A DNA stretch of 64,000 nt from Geomicrobium halophilum (GCF_014207655.1 NZ_JACHHJ010000002.1:342185-406184); one strand, 5' to 3'; shown: positions 1 to 9,024, counted from the stretch's first letter. Numbers and translations are program-made. Notes: generated by a model from the letters alone, not told the origin.

Positions 1-423
1 TTAAAAACATTGCTTAGCCGATATTCGTTGCCGAAAGAAAATGAATTGCATCTGAAACTGAGGAGTCCGAGAAACACAACGATGGAGCTTTTTATTGTTA
101 CACCCGTCTACTCACCTACGCCGAAGATGAGGAAGAACACACAACATCTGCTAAAGACCGTGAAGATTAAGAAAGGATTGAACGATATCGTCGTTAAAAT
201 GGATTGGGAAGGACTTGAAGATGTCGGTCAAGCTACAACTTTTAAACGTTTTGGTTCTAAGTGGCACAACGTGTATCACTTTATCCACATCAACCGTTTG
301 CAAGAATTCTATGAGATTACCGGAGATGAACGCCTCCTAACCTATATGAATAAATGGAAAAACTATGTGAAGCAATGGCCGCAAATACCCCTTTACAATG
401 GCTTGGAAAATGAACCGTATTAA
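1..423 (+). CDS. D-glucuronyl C5-epimerase-like protein, C-terminal part (5' end outside window)
   Basis: The frame is open from base 1, so the gene begins upstream and only about 140 C-terminal residues are visible. The stretch YHFIHINRLQEFYEITGDE followed by a hydrophobic/basic helix resembles the C-terminal alpha-helical domain of glucuronyl C5-epimerases, which convert glucuronate to iduronate residues in polysaccharide chains. It is followed 16 bases later by a glycosyltransferase, which fits a capsule or exopolysaccharide operon. The call rests on this short motif alone; another alpha/alpha-barrel polysaccharide enzyme is possible. Confidence 0.5.
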   Translation, partial: LKTLLSRYSLPKENELHLKLRSPRNTTMELFIVTPVYSPTPKMRKNTQHLLKTVKIKKGLNDIVVKMDWEGLEDVGQATTFKRFGSKWHNVYHFIHINRLQEFYEITGDERLLTYMNKWKNYVKQWPQIPLYNGLENEPY

Positions 424-439
424 AGAAGGAGAGAGGACA

Positions 440-1681
440 ATGACCAGGAAGAAAAAGGTATGTATGCTTGTTCATACACATTCTTTTCTTGACTCAAGGA
501 TCTTTCAAAAAGAAGCGAAGTCTTTGCAGCAAAATGGCTATGATGTCACGATGATCGTTCCGAGAATGAAGGGGAAACTATTCAGTGTAAACAAGAAACC
601 GTTTAATCATCAATTTCTCCAAAGACGTTTTGTCCATGAAGGAGTTAAGATTGTTACGTATCATTATGAGCAGTTTAAGCCCACTGTTAGCTATATGCAG
701 TCGAAAGTCCGATCATCAGAAATGATTTTTAATAACCCGGTTACCAAACTGGGACTTGCTGAGGATGCAGATGTTTATCACGCCCATGAGATCACGTCAT
801 TGTTCTTTGGGATTGGGATTAAACGGGCGCTTGCGAACCAAGGGAAGAAAACGAAATTAATCTTTGATAGTCACGACCTTATTCCAGACCCCTTTGATCA
901 GAATCCAAAGTTTGTGGAAATGGGCAAGCTGTTAGATGATATGTTAGAAGAAATTGATCAGATGATTACGGTTTCTCCTTCGATTAAAGCTTGGTATATT
1001 ACGAAAAAACCTACGTTACCCATAGAAATTATATATAATTCCCCGCCGTTAAATCGATCGTATAAACGAAAACCTCCGAAAGCAAATGCACTCACTGTTG
1101 GCTATGAGGGGCATGTTTCTAAGCAAAAAAAAGGCAGTAGCGATAAAATTTTCGATATAACTAAGGAGAGTAAGAGGACCATTGAAAATTTCAAGTTTAA
1201 AATTATTGGAGGGGTTTTGCACGGTCATACACTACCGATTCCTAATTCTCTGAGACAGAATATTACGTTGAGTGGCTGGGTAGATTTTCATGATATCTCT
1301 AAACAGATGGTAGATGTGGATATTGGTTGGATTGATTTTGATGATTTAAATCATTCTTTAAATCGCTCATATGCCTTACCGAATAAATTCTTCAGCTATC
1401 TGAATAACGGTATTCCGGTCATTGTGAACAAATGTCATGATATGGAGCAGTTTATTCGCACTCACCATTGCGGTATTGTGCTCAATAAAACGAAAGCTAC
1501 AGGAAAGGATTATGCCCAAGCGATTTTATATTTGCACGAAAACCGTGATGTATTACAAAAAATGCGTGCGAATGCTAGAAGAGTGATGGAAGAACTCTAT
1601 AACTGGGAGAAGATGGAGGATCGCCTGCTCCGTGTATATGATTCATTGCTGAATAAACCAAAAATTTTTTATATCGAATAA
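440..1681 (+). CDS. glycosyltransferase family 4-like protein
   Basis: 413 residues, GT-B type. The N-terminal half opens with a beta strand and an acceptor-binding-like segment (CMLVHTHSFLDSRIFQKEA), and the C-terminal half has the donor-binding pattern YALPNKFFSYLNNGIPVIV followed by a conserved Glu-Gln/His region, as in GT4 sugar transferases. The start at 440 is preferred over an upstream ATG at 398 because an AAGGAG lies eight bases before it and the longer version would overlap the preceding gene. It is a close paralogue of the product of 3161..4384. Expected to act on the cytoplasmic membrane face in surface-polysaccharide assembly; the sugar and acceptor cannot be read from the sequence. 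Confidence 0.8.
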   Translation: MTRKKKVCMLVHTHSFLDSRIFQKEAKSLQQNGYDVTMIVPRMKGKLFSVNKKPFNHQFLQRRFVHEGVKIVTYHYEQFKPTVSYMQSKVRSSEMIFNNPVTKLGLAEDADVYHAHEITSLFFGIGIKRALANQGKKTKLIFDSHDLIPDPFDQNPKFVEMGKLLDDMLEEIDQMITVSPSIKAWYITKKPTLPIEIIYNSPPLNRSYKRKPPKANALTVGYEGHVSKQKKGSSDKIFDITKESKRTIENFKFKIIGGVLHGHTLPIPNSLRQNITLSGWVDFHDISKQMVDVDIGWIDFDDLNHSLNRSYALPNKFFSYLNNGIPVIVNKCHDMEQFIRTHHCGIVLNKTKATGKDYAQAILYLHENRDVLQKMRANARRVMEELYNWEKMEDRLLRVYDSLLNKPKIFYIE

Positions 1682-1689
1682 GAAAGCCT

Positions 1690-1850
1690 TCCCCTTTATA
1701 GATCGTAATTCATAAGCATCGAGCCGTACAAGCAGACTTCGTTCGATGCGTTCCAGAGTATATGATTCGTTATACGTCAAATTTATCACAGGTGTTGAGA
1801 GGAAATCGTTTACGCCATTGTTTCCATAAATGCCGCCAATTCCGGAAGTA
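1690..1850 (-). pseudogene. aldehyde dehydrogenase C-terminal remnant (aldA-like)
   Basis: Read on the minus strand, residues SGIGGIYGNNGVNDFLST and then YNESYTL match, nearly word for word, the last 30 residues of the intact aldehyde dehydrogenase encoded at 7569..9020 (SGIGGTDGKNGVNDFLST, YNESYTL). The nucleotide similarity continues past the stop into a decayed copy of that gene's terminator stem (GCATCGA at 1716, TCGATGC at 1743). Nothing of the rest of the enzyme remains and the stop codon is lost. It is a scar of a second aldA-type gene, in inverted orientation relative to the intact copy. Confidence 0.8.
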
Positions 1851-1853
1851 ACT

Positions 1854-1888
1854 CCCCCATATAGATCAGTTAATGGGGGTTCTTTTTC
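1854..1888 (+). terminator. Rho-independent terminator after the first glycosyltransferase
   Basis: CCCCCAT (1854-1860) pairs with ATGGGGG (1873-1879), followed by TTCTTTTTC. It lies about 170 bases after the stop at 1681, past the aldehyde dehydrogenase remnant, and would end the plus-strand polysaccharide transcript. Confidence 0.65.
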
Positions 1889-1951
1889 TCCGTCCATCTG
1901 TTTTATCTTTATTGGAGGCTTAGCATCTGTAAAACTAACCAAATAAAGTCC

Positions 1952-3031
1952 TTACTTCAACCATGACTTAATCTGCTGATACATAAGGTCTGATGCGTCT
2001 CCGTTTCCAAATAATGATGGATAACCCTTTGGTTTTTTTGTTTTTAAAACAGCATCTACGATGGTTTTCGATGTTGATAAATCAACTAATTGGTTCCACC
2101 CACTATCAATGGTTTCCGTCCATTCTGTTTCGGTGCGCAATGTTAAACACGGAACTTTTAACATATAAGCTTCTTTTTGTAATCCTCCGGAATCAGTCAA
2201 AATGTACTTTGCCTGGCTTGCTACGGTAAGCATATCAAAGTAACTGATCGGTTCGATGAACATAATATTGTTCACTTGATTTGTATCGGTAATGTTCCAC
2301 TTATTTAATTGTTTTTTCGTACGCGGATGTAAAGGGAAGAGGACAGGGTGGTCGAGTTGTTTTAATCCGTCAATAATTACCGAAAGTCGTTTCGGATCAT
2401 CCGTGTTTTCACCACGATGAATTGTAGCGAGATAATAGTTATTCGCTGTCAGTGGTAATTGTGAGAGGAGATTCGAATGTTCAAGTGCGCTTTCTTTAAA
2501 ATCTAAAACAGCGTCATACATAATGTCTCCTGTAATATAAACATTTTCTTTGATTCCTTCGTCATACAAGTGTTCAACAGCTGTTTGGGACGGACAGAAG
2601 AGAAGAGATGATAGGTGATCGGTGACGATCCGATTAATTTCTTCAGGCATTGTCCGATTGAAACTTCGTAAACCGGCTTCCACGTGAGCGATGGGAATAT
2701 CAAGTTTCGAAGCGGCCAGGCCTCCAGCAATGGTGGAATTCGTATCTCCATATACAAGAACGAGCTCTGGTTTCTCTCTCATCATTACTTTCTCAAGCTC
2801 GATGAGCATTTTTCCCGTTTGTTCACCATGAGGGGAGGAGCCAATGGAAAGTTGATAATCCGGTTTTGCCAAGTGTAATTGCGAGAAGAAAACATCGGAC
2901 ATATTCGAATCATAATGTTGCCCGGTATGAACGATGACCTCTTTCATTTCATGATCTTTTTTCAACCATCGCGATAACATGCACGCTTTTATAAACTGTG
3001 GTCTAGCCCCGATTACGGTTAGGATTTTCAT
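1952..3031 (-). CDS. wecB: UDP-N-acetylglucosamine 2-epimerase (non-hydrolysing)
   Basis: 359 residues, full length for the WecB/MnaA family. It interconverts UDP-GlcNAc and UDP-ManNAc in the cytoplasm, supplying ManNAc-type sugars for teichoic acid or polysaccharide. Family signatures are present: GARPQFIKA (8-16), HTGQHYD (35-41), YGDTNST (94-100), HVEAGLRS (116-123), PEEINR (129-134) and a late TDSGG. ATG start with a good ribosome binding site (AGGAGG) about six bases upstream. It is divergent from the glycosyltransferase at 3161. Chromosomal wecB/mnaA copies are often multiple in Bacillaceae, so this may be the polysaccharide-dedicated one. Confidence 0.95.
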   Translation of the reverse strand: MKILTVIGARPQFIKACMLSRWLKKDHEMKEVIVHTGQHYDSNMSDVFFSQLHLAKPDYQLSIGSSPHGEQTGKMLIELEKVMMREKPELVLVYGDTNSTIAGGLAASKLDIPIAHVEAGLRSFNRTMPEEINRIVTDHLSSLLFCPSQTAVEHLYDEGIKENVYITGDIMYDAVLDFKESALEHSNLLSQLPLTANNYYLATIHRGENTDDPKRLSVIIDGLKQLDHPVLFPLHPRTKKQLNKWNITDTNQVNNIMFIEPISYFDMLTVASQAKYILTDSGGLQKEAYMLKVPCLTLRTETEWTETIDSGWNQLVDLSTSKTIVDAVLKTKKPKGYPSLFGNGDASDLMYQQIKSWLK

Positions 3032-3160
3032 CCAATTTCCTCCTTAGGAGTGCGCAATTTGATTCTTCCATCATTCAATACAAACATATGAAGAATTTGT
3101 GATTTTGCTACTCTTACTTGACCATAAAAAATAACTGATGAAATCAGGTGGAGGAAAAGT

Positions 3161-4384
3161 ATGAGAAAAACAGTTTGCATGTTAGTTTCTGAGCATCCAT
3201 TTCTGGATGCGCGTATTTTTCATAAAGAAGCGAAAAGTCTTCGTAAACATGGATATGAGGTTACGATGATCGTCCCTCGTCGTAATGGTCAGCTGTTTGA
3301 TATTGATGGAACGCCATTCACTTATCGCTTTCAAGCACCTTCATTCACATATGATGGCATAAAGGTTATTAGCTATGATCCCCCTATCAACGTAGAAAAT
3401 AACGTCAAATTATTGGCCTATAATCTTCAGCAAAAAGGAGCGGAGCGATTTACGGATCCTCTTACGCAACTTGGAGTAAACCAAGAATGTGACTTCTATC
3501 ATGCTCATGAATTCTTTTCGCTTTATGCTGCAATCGGAGTGAAGCGAAAGCTTGCCAAGAAAGGGAAGCAGACAAAAATTATCTATGATAGTCATGAGCT
3601 CGTTCCTGATCCATTAGAACCCATCGGTCGATCTGTCTTTCAACGACAACAACGGATGTTAGAGCAAATGTTTAGAGAATCCGATGCAATTATAACGGTT
3701 TCTGAATCAATTCAAAGCAAATACAAAGTGATGGCTTCGAAAGTGCCTGTCGAAGTGATTTATAACTCTCCGCCCCTTCTTCATCCATTTACTGCGAAAA
3801 CTTATAAGCATCCATGGTTGACCCTCGGTTATGTCGGAACAGTAACTCGTGATAAAGGAAACTGGAAAAAATTATTAAAGATTTTAGAGCTGTGTAATGA
3901 AGCATTTGATACACGATTAAAAATTATTGGAGGGACAACAACGACAACAGAAGCGCTTTCGATTCCAGAGCGTTTAAAGTCTAAAGTCGAAATTACAGGT
4001 TGGATGGACTATTCATCCCTTCCCAAAGCTTTGCAAGAAGTAGATATCGGTTGGATTGATCTAAATGTAAAAACATCGCTAAATCGAAGGTATGCGATGC
4101 CGAACAAGTTCTTCAGTTATTTGAATAATGGTATTCCAGTCATTGTGAATCAATGTGATGATATGAAGCGCTTCATAGATGCCCATCAATGCGGGACAGT
4201 CATAGATAAGGAGCAAGCTTCAGCTCGCGATTATGCTGAAAGTTTACGTATGATTGATCAACAGAGACAAACGTTACGATCCTGGAGTATGGCTGGTCGA
4301 AAGGTTATGGAAGATTACTATAGTTGGGAGCACATGGAACAACGAATATATAAAATTTATCGGAGACTTTGGAAAAAGGGATAA
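3161..4384 (+). CDS. glycosyltransferase family 4-like protein (paralogue of 440..1681)
   Basis: 407 residues with the same architecture and motifs as the first glycosyltransferase: CMLVSEHPFLDARIFHKEAK at the N-terminus, a YDSHELVPDP segment near residue 145 and YAMPNKFFSYLNNGIPVIV near 310. GGTGGAGGAAAAGT gives a ribosome binding site before the ATG. The two genes flank wecB, suggesting a duplication followed by insertion or inversion of wecB. Role in surface-glycan synthesis is inferred from family and neighbours; donor specificity is unknown. Its last codons form one arm of an inverted repeat (4365-4408). Confidence 0.8.
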   Translation: MRKTVCMLVSEHPFLDARIFHKEAKSLRKHGYEVTMIVPRRNGQLFDIDGTPFTYRFQAPSFTYDGIKVISYDPPINVENNVKLLAYNLQQKGAERFTDPLTQLGVNQECDFYHAHEFFSLYAAIGVKRKLAKKGKQTKIIYDSHELVPDPLEPIGRSVFQRQQRMLEQMFRESDAIITVSESIQSKYKVMASKVPVEVIYNSPPLLHPFTAKTYKHPWLTLGYVGTVTRDKGNWKKLLKILELCNEAFDTRLKIIGGTTTTTEALSIPERLKSKVEITGWMDYSSLPKALQEVDIGWIDLNVKTSLNRRYAMPNKFFSYLNNGIPVIVNQCDDMKRFIDAHQCGTVIDKEQASARDYAESLRMIDQQRQTLRSWSMAGRKVMEDYYSWEHMEQRIYKIYRRLWKKG

Positions 4385-4408
4385 TCAAAATTCCCTTTTT
4401 CCAAAGTC
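4365..4408 (+). terminator. 17-bp perfect inverted repeat over the stop codon
   Basis: 4365-4381 (GACTTTGGAAAAAGGGA) is exactly complementary to 4392-4408, with a ten-base loop that holds the end of the TAA stop. The run of T residues lies within the right arm rather than after it, so termination could work in either direction. It may act as terminator or mRNA 3' stabiliser. Confidence 0.55.
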
Positions 4409-4465
4409 TTCGTTCATAAATGTCCACGCAAAATGAGGAAGCATACATATAATGACGAATGAAGT

Positions 4466-4785
4466 TTGATGAGAAACACCCACGACATGATTACTTGTTT
4501 ACCTACTAAAGAAAAAACACGTGAACGTCTATGTCAAAATGATTCTCTTTACAGTAAAGAAGAAATGGAACGGTATGGGCTACAACCACTCCTCCTTGAA
4601 CATGATGAAGTTAAAAATGTCGATGTCGTCATCGTGCAGGCTTATCATCAAGCATACGAATAAACAAATTGGCAAAATTTGCAACATTTCGTCGTTGTAC
4701 ACTTGTATTCGATGGAGGAAATGCGCTCAATCAAGCATTCATTACGGAAAACGGTATCACTTACGAAGGAATTGGAAGAACATGA
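4466..4785 (+). pseudogene. nucleotide-sugar (UDP-glucose/UDP-ManNAc type) 6-dehydrogenase, C-terminal remnant
   Basis: Two frames together spell the C-terminal UDP-binding domain of UDP-glucose/UDP-ManNAc dehydrogenases: LYSKEEMERYGLQPL and VDVVIVQAYHQAYE in one frame, then, after a shift near 4660, VFDGGNALNQAFITENGI and YEGIGRT ending at TGA 4783-4785. The NAD domain and catalytic Cys region are absent. It lies directly before the aminotransferase, where an intact dehydrogenase would be expected in a uronic-acid or amino-sugar pathway, so the ancestral operon probably had one. Confidence 0.75.
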
Positions 4786-4797
4786 GGGGGAATGAAA

Positions 4798-5913
4798 ATG
4801 GTCGATGACAGCAGGATTCCGATGGTTGATTTGCAAAAAGAGCTCAATTTCTTGAAACCGCAGATGATGCAAGAAATGGAAGAGGTTTTAGAAAGTGGCC
4901 GCTACATCCTAGGACCTAAGTGTCTGGCTTTCGAGAAGAAAGTAACTGAATACGTCGGTACGAAACATGCGGTTGGGGTCGCAAACGGAACAGATGCCCT
5001 TTATCTTGCACTTAGAGCGTTGGATATTGGACCTGAAGATGAAGTCATTACAACACCTTTTACTTTTTTCGCTAGCGGTGAAACAATTGCAGAAGTTGGT
5101 GCTAAGCCTGTGTTTGTCGATATCAATGCAGACTCGTATAATATCGATCCAAACAAAATCGAAGAAGCGATTACACCAAAGACGAAAGCAATTATTGTCG
5201 TGCACTTATTTGGAAAGGGGGCGGATATGAAAGAAATAATGAAACTAGCCAAGAACTATCAGCTTCGGGTCATTGAGGATGCTTGCCAGGCTATCGGGAC
5301 AGAAGTGGATGGAAGAAGGGCAGGAGCCATTGGGGATATTGGCTGTTTTTCTTTTTTTCCTTCCAAAAGTCTTGGAGCCTTCGGTGACGCTGGAATGATC
5401 GTAACCAATGATGATGTACTGTATGAGAAAGTGTATGAATTAAGAAATCATGGAAGCAAAACGAAATACTATCATCGTTCCATTGGCATTAATAGTCGTT
5501 TAGACGAATTACAAGCAGCCATTCTCCTCGTTAAGCTCAATTATTTAGATCGATTTCTGTATAAGCGTAAGGAGATCGCGAAGAGATATACTGAAATGCT
5601 CTCCAGCTATGTGAAGACTCCAGCGGAGGGTAGGGGGAGAGTTCACACTTACCATCAATATTGTATCGAACTCCAGGAGAGAGATCATCTTGCCGAGGCA
5701 CTTGACGAGAAAGGGATATCATCGGCGATTTACTATCCGGTACCGCTGCATTTACAAGAAGCTTTTCAATATCTTTCTTATCAAGAAGGAGACTTTCCCA
5801 TTTCTGAAAAGGTTTCTAAGCAAATCTTGGCATTACCGATTTTTCCCGAATTATCGGAACCCCTCCAAGATAAGATCGTAGATGCCGTATCCAAATTCTT
5901 TCATCGCCCTTAA
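4798..5913 (+). CDS. DegT/DnrJ/EryC1/StrS family sugar aminotransferase
   Basis: 371 residues, typical length for PLP-dependent nucleotide-sugar aminotransferases that convert a 3- or 4-keto sugar to an amino sugar with glutamate. Visible features: the GTDALYLAL cofactor loop (~64), EDACQAIG with the pyridine-binding Asp (~161), and the Schiff-base Lys in SFFPSKSLGAFGDAG (~190). Start at 4798 is favoured over ATG 4792 because GAGGGGG at 4784-4790 is correctly spaced for the later one. With wecB and the Gfo/Idh/MocA oxidoreductase at 6122..7060 it could form a WlbA/WlbE-like diacetamido-sugar pathway; that is inference. Confidence 0.88.
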   Translation: MVDDSRIPMVDLQKELNFLKPQMMQEMEEVLESGRYILGPKCLAFEKKVTEYVGTKHAVGVANGTDALYLALRALDIGPEDEVITTPFTFFASGETIAEVGAKPVFVDINADSYNIDPNKIEEAITPKTKAIIVVHLFGKGADMKEIMKLAKNYQLRVIEDACQAIGTEVDGRRAGAIGDIGCFSFFPSKSLGAFGDAGMIVTNDDVLYEKVYELRNHGSKTKYYHRSIGINSRLDELQAAILLVKLNYLDRFLYKRKEIAKRYTEMLSSYVKTPAEGRGRVHTYHQYCIELQERDHLAEALDEKGISSAIYYPVPLHLQEAFQYLSYQEGDFPISEKVSKQILALPIFPELSEPLQDKIVDAVSKFFHRP

Positions 5914-5930
5914 GGGGGTATCTCATACGA

Positions 5931-5967
5931 AAAAACTCCGTTGGGATACCATCGAAACGGAGTTTTT
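5931..5967. terminator. bidirectional Rho-independent terminator
   Basis: AAAAACTCCGTT (5931-5942) pairs with AACGGAGTTTTT (5956-5967). The A-rich left arm and T-rich right arm make it usable by the aminotransferase (plus) and by the convergent oxidoreductase (minus). Confidence 0.85.
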
Positions 5968-6121
5968 ATTCAAAGTAAGCTGGGAAATAGCTCCACCTGC
6001 TTCAAGAAGTTAGGGGGCGTTGGCCGCTAAGCTAAACCCAACGATGACTTTAGTCTAATGCTCATCCGGTGCAATATTTCGTTATTCAGCGAAAGCAACT
6101 GAGAATTCAGCGCAAACGGAA

Positions 6122-7060
6122 CTAAGAATGGATCTTAATGGAATCGCTAATCTTGCTTGATAGCTCTAGAGCTTTTATCCCTTGTTCCCCTGTCACCGTC
6201 GGTGTACTTATATCTTGCACACTGGTAAGAAAGTCAGTAAGTTGAAGCGTTAATGGTTGTAGAAACGTAGGAGTATGAGTGCTTTTGGTCATTGATCTGG
6301 GGAACTCTCCTTTAGTTTGTGATACAGATTGAGTTATCGTTAACTCATTGCCTAGAAAGTCTGCAGAGATATATGCATCTTCTGTTAAAAATTCGATAGA
6401 CCTTACTTTTTTATTGGATTTATAGCTAGCGGTGAGCTGGGCGATCATGCCTGTTGCTGATGTTGCAAGCACCCTTGCGTGCATGGGGTGTTGTGCTTGA
6501 AGCTTTCCTGCGGTATACACTTCTTGGAACTCTTCTTGAATGAAATAGTGTATTAAATATAAGTCGTGAATCATTAACTCGTATACGACGTCGGCCCCTT
6601 TTCGGTTTCCTCCAAATGGAGACATACGATGCGTTTCAATAGCTATAATTTTTTCTTTTTCTAATGCTTTCTTTAATTCTTGAACGAGCGGATTAAAGAG
6701 CTCGATATGGCCAACTTGAAGGATGATACCTTGATCTGAAGCTTTTTGAACCAAGGCCTTGGCTTCTTGAACCGTTGTTGTAATGGGTTTCTCCATAAGA
6801 AGATGTACGTTGTGGTGAATGCACGTGATGCCGACGTTATAGTGAAACGGTGTCGGTACTGTAATACTGACAGCCTCAACTTGTTGTAATAAATCTTCTA
6901 TGGATGAAAAAGATTTTATTTGATAGTTACTTGCGATTTGTTTGCTTTTGTTTTGATCGACATCAAAAACCCCAACCAATTCACAGAGGTTAGGTAAAGA
7001 GAGATACGTACGCACATGGTTTTCTCCCATATTACCAGCACCTATAACCCCTACTTTCAT
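6122..7060 (-). CDS. Gfo/Idh/MocA family sugar oxidoreductase
   Basis: 312 residues. The N-terminal Rossmann fold starts VGVIGAGNMGENH (GxGxxG at 7-12); LLMEKPITTTV near residue 90 is the family EKP motif, whose Lys is catalytic; H and D residues in YELMIHDLYLIHYF sit in the substrate domain. The start is placed at 7060, not at the upstream ATG 7081, since GAGGAG lies six bases before it. Convergent with the aminotransferase. Likely an NAD-dependent oxidation of a nucleotide sugar or related sugar (WlbA-like) in the polysaccharide block; the substrate is unproven. Confidence 0.82.
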   Translation of the reverse strand: MKVGVIGAGNMGENHVRTYLSLPNLCELVGVFDVDQNKSKQIASNYQIKSFSSIEDLLQQVEAVSITVPTPFHYNVGITCIHHNVHLLMEKPITTTVQEAKALVQKASDQGIILQVGHIELFNPLVQELKKALEKEKIIAIETHRMSPFGGNRKGADVVYELMIHDLYLIHYFIQEEFQEVYTAGKLQAQHPMHARVLATSATGMIAQLTASYKSNKKVRSIEFLTEDAYISADFLGNELTITQSVSQTKGEFPRSMTKSTHTPTFLQPLTLQLTDFLTSVQDISTPTVTGEQGIKALELSSKISDSIKIHS

Positions 7061-7568
7061 CCAAATCTCCTCGCTTTCCATAATACTCCATTTATCTTAT
7101 GCAAACCTGCATAGAGTGAATGGACCATCATAACGCCAAAGGTAAAATTGATACTTCTATAGTATGGATACATGAATGAAGTGCGCGGTTTTCTTATGAT
7201 TGGAGTACAAGGAAGCCCATCTCGACCATCATGCTTGCACCACGAAAGCATTTTTACTTTTCCGAGGAGCGAAGCTGGCTGCTTCGTAAGCGTTCCTTCG
7301 CACGATGAAAAAGCGGTTTTCTTTTTCTAGGATACGTTTTTGGTACGTGAGGAGCACTGAGATGTATATGGGAGAGTTATCTATGTCTATTATTCATTAG
7401 ATCAAAGCTGCCTGCGTTAGGCATGTTCCATCAGCAATGTAGTCTGAATTTGTTCCTTCTTTCGTTAGTTACATAATAGCAAGATCAACAAGGTTGCCAT
7501 GTTTAAGCATAGCCCATTGTGGGAACCTACATCACAGCATCGGTCCAGGATTGGAGGAAAGATCATAC
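7061..7568. other. intergenic region with aldA promoter candidate
   Basis: About 500 bases between divergent genes. No convincing gene is visible. A possible promoter for the aldehyde dehydrogenase is TTGTTC (7450-7455), 16-base spacer, CATAAT (7472-7477). A small CGAAG...CTTCG hairpin lies near 7270-7288. Short open frames here match nothing recognised. Confidence 0.4.
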
Positions 7569-9020
7569 ATGAAACCACATGAACTCTACATTAATGGTCA
7601 GTTTGTGACCTCAAAGTCAACCGAAATAATTCATATTGTAAATCCAGGAACAGAAGAAGTCATATCAAAGGTTGTTGATGCGAAAGATGAGGAAGTAGAT
7701 CAAGCGGTTGAAGCTGCTTATGTAGCTCAAAAAAAATGGGAAAAGACACCTCAAGTTGACCGAGGACTAATTGTTCGACGTATTGCTGAGGCCATTCATG
7801 CTGACAAAGAAAGGCTTGCGCAACTACTCAGTGAAGAGCAAGGCAAGCCAATCCATGAAGCCTCCGGAGAACTAGATGGTGCCATCGACTTTTTCTTTTA
7901 TATGTCAGAATGGAATCGAAAGATTGGGGGAGAGATTGTCCCTAGCGATGATTCGAACGAACAGATCCTTATTCAAAGAAAGCCGATCGGCGTTATAGCA
8001 GGAATTATTCCGTGGAACTACCCAGTTTTTATTTTCGCACGGAAAGTAGCAACAGCATTAATCACAGGCTGTTCTATTGTGGTTAAATCATCGGAAGAAA
8101 CACCAAATACAGCAGCAGCGCTGAGCGAAATCATTCATCAATCTGATCTTCCTAAAGGTGTCTATAATTTGGTCACAGGAAAAGGAGATACCGTAGGTAA
8201 CCGTCTCTCCAGTGACGCTAGAGTAGCGATGATCAGCATGACGGGAAGCGTTCCAGCAGGAACGAAAGTGATGGAAGCTGCAGCACAGAACATTACGAAA
8301 GTAAATCTCGAGCTTGGCGGCAAAGCACCTATGATCGTTTCCAAGCATGCAGATTTAGATCTTGCCGTTGAAAATATCAAAGCATCTCGAATTGAAAATG
8401 CTGGACAAGCTTGTATTTCCGCAGAACGTGTTTATGTCCAGGAAGACGTTGCGGAACAATTCATTGATAAGATGATTCGTGCAATGAAAGAGATAAAAGT
8501 GGGTTATTCACTAGAAGATAATGAAGTCGATATGGGTCCAGTGTCCAGCGCCCATCATCTCGACAAGATTGAGAAGCTCGTGGAAAACGCGAAAAAGCAA
8601 GGCGCAGAAGTGAAAGTAGGGGGTGAACGTCTCAACCTTGGCAAAGGCTATTATTATAAGCCGACCGTCCTGACGAATATTTCTGATGAACTAGAGATCA
8701 TGAAAGAGGAAATCTTCGGTCCCGTCCTGCCGATTACGACGTACAAAGACTTTAATGAAGCGATCGAAAGAGCGAATGATTCCATTTATGGACTATCTTC
8801 AGCACTCTACACAAACGACTACAATGAAGTCATGCAAGCATCAAGGGACCTTCAGTTCGGGGAAACGTATGTTAACCGCATTACAGATGAAGCAACACAA
8901 GGCTATCACGCAGGCATGCGCAAATCCGGAATTGGTGGCACAGATGGCAAAAATGGGGTGAATGATTTTCTCTCAACACATGTAATGTATTTGAAGTATA
9001 ACGAATCATATACTTTGTAA
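7569..9020 (+). CDS. aldA: NAD-dependent aldehyde dehydrogenase, AldA (lactaldehyde/glycolaldehyde) type
   Basis: 483 residues. Catalytic residues are visible: E248 in NLELGGKAP and C282 in AGQACISAE, with the IIPWNYP (146-152) and MTGSVPAG (224-231) cofactor motifs. The C-terminus (GYHAGMRKSGIGGTDGKNG) has the form seen in lactaldehyde dehydrogenase AldA, which oxidises L-lactaldehyde or glycolaldehyde to lactate or glycolate in fucose, rhamnose and glycol metabolism. Start at 7569 is supported by GGAGG at 7553-7557; an upstream in-frame ATG at 7494 adds 25 unlike residues. Monocistronic. A related gene's tail survives at 1690-1850. Substrate assignment is by similarity only. Confidence 0.85.
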   Translation: MKPHELYINGQFVTSKSTEIIHIVNPGTEEVISKVVDAKDEEVDQAVEAAYVAQKKWEKTPQVDRGLIVRRIAEAIHADKERLAQLLSEEQGKPIHEASGELDGAIDFFFYMSEWNRKIGGEIVPSDDSNEQILIQRKPIGVIAGIIPWNYPVFIFARKVATALITGCSIVVKSSEETPNTAAALSEIIHQSDLPKGVYNLVTGKGDTVGNRLSSDARVAMISMTGSVPAGTKVMEAAAQNITKVNLELGGKAPMIVSKHADLDLAVENIKASRIENAGQACISAERVYVQEDVAEQFIDKMIRAMKEIKVGYSLEDNEVDMGPVSSAHHLDKIEKLVENAKKQGAEVKVGGERLNLGKGYYYKPTVLTNISDELEIMKEEIFGPVLPITTYKDFNEAIERANDSIYGLSSALYTNDYNEVMQASRDLQFGETYVNRITDEATQGYHAGMRKSGIGGTDGKNGVNDFLSTHVMYLKYNESYTL

Positions 9021-9024
9021 AGAA

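Noticed and set aside
7057-7251. 64-residue minus-strand frame before the Gfo/Idh/MocA gene
   Set aside because: Overlaps the ribosome binding site and start of that gene; no recognisable motif.
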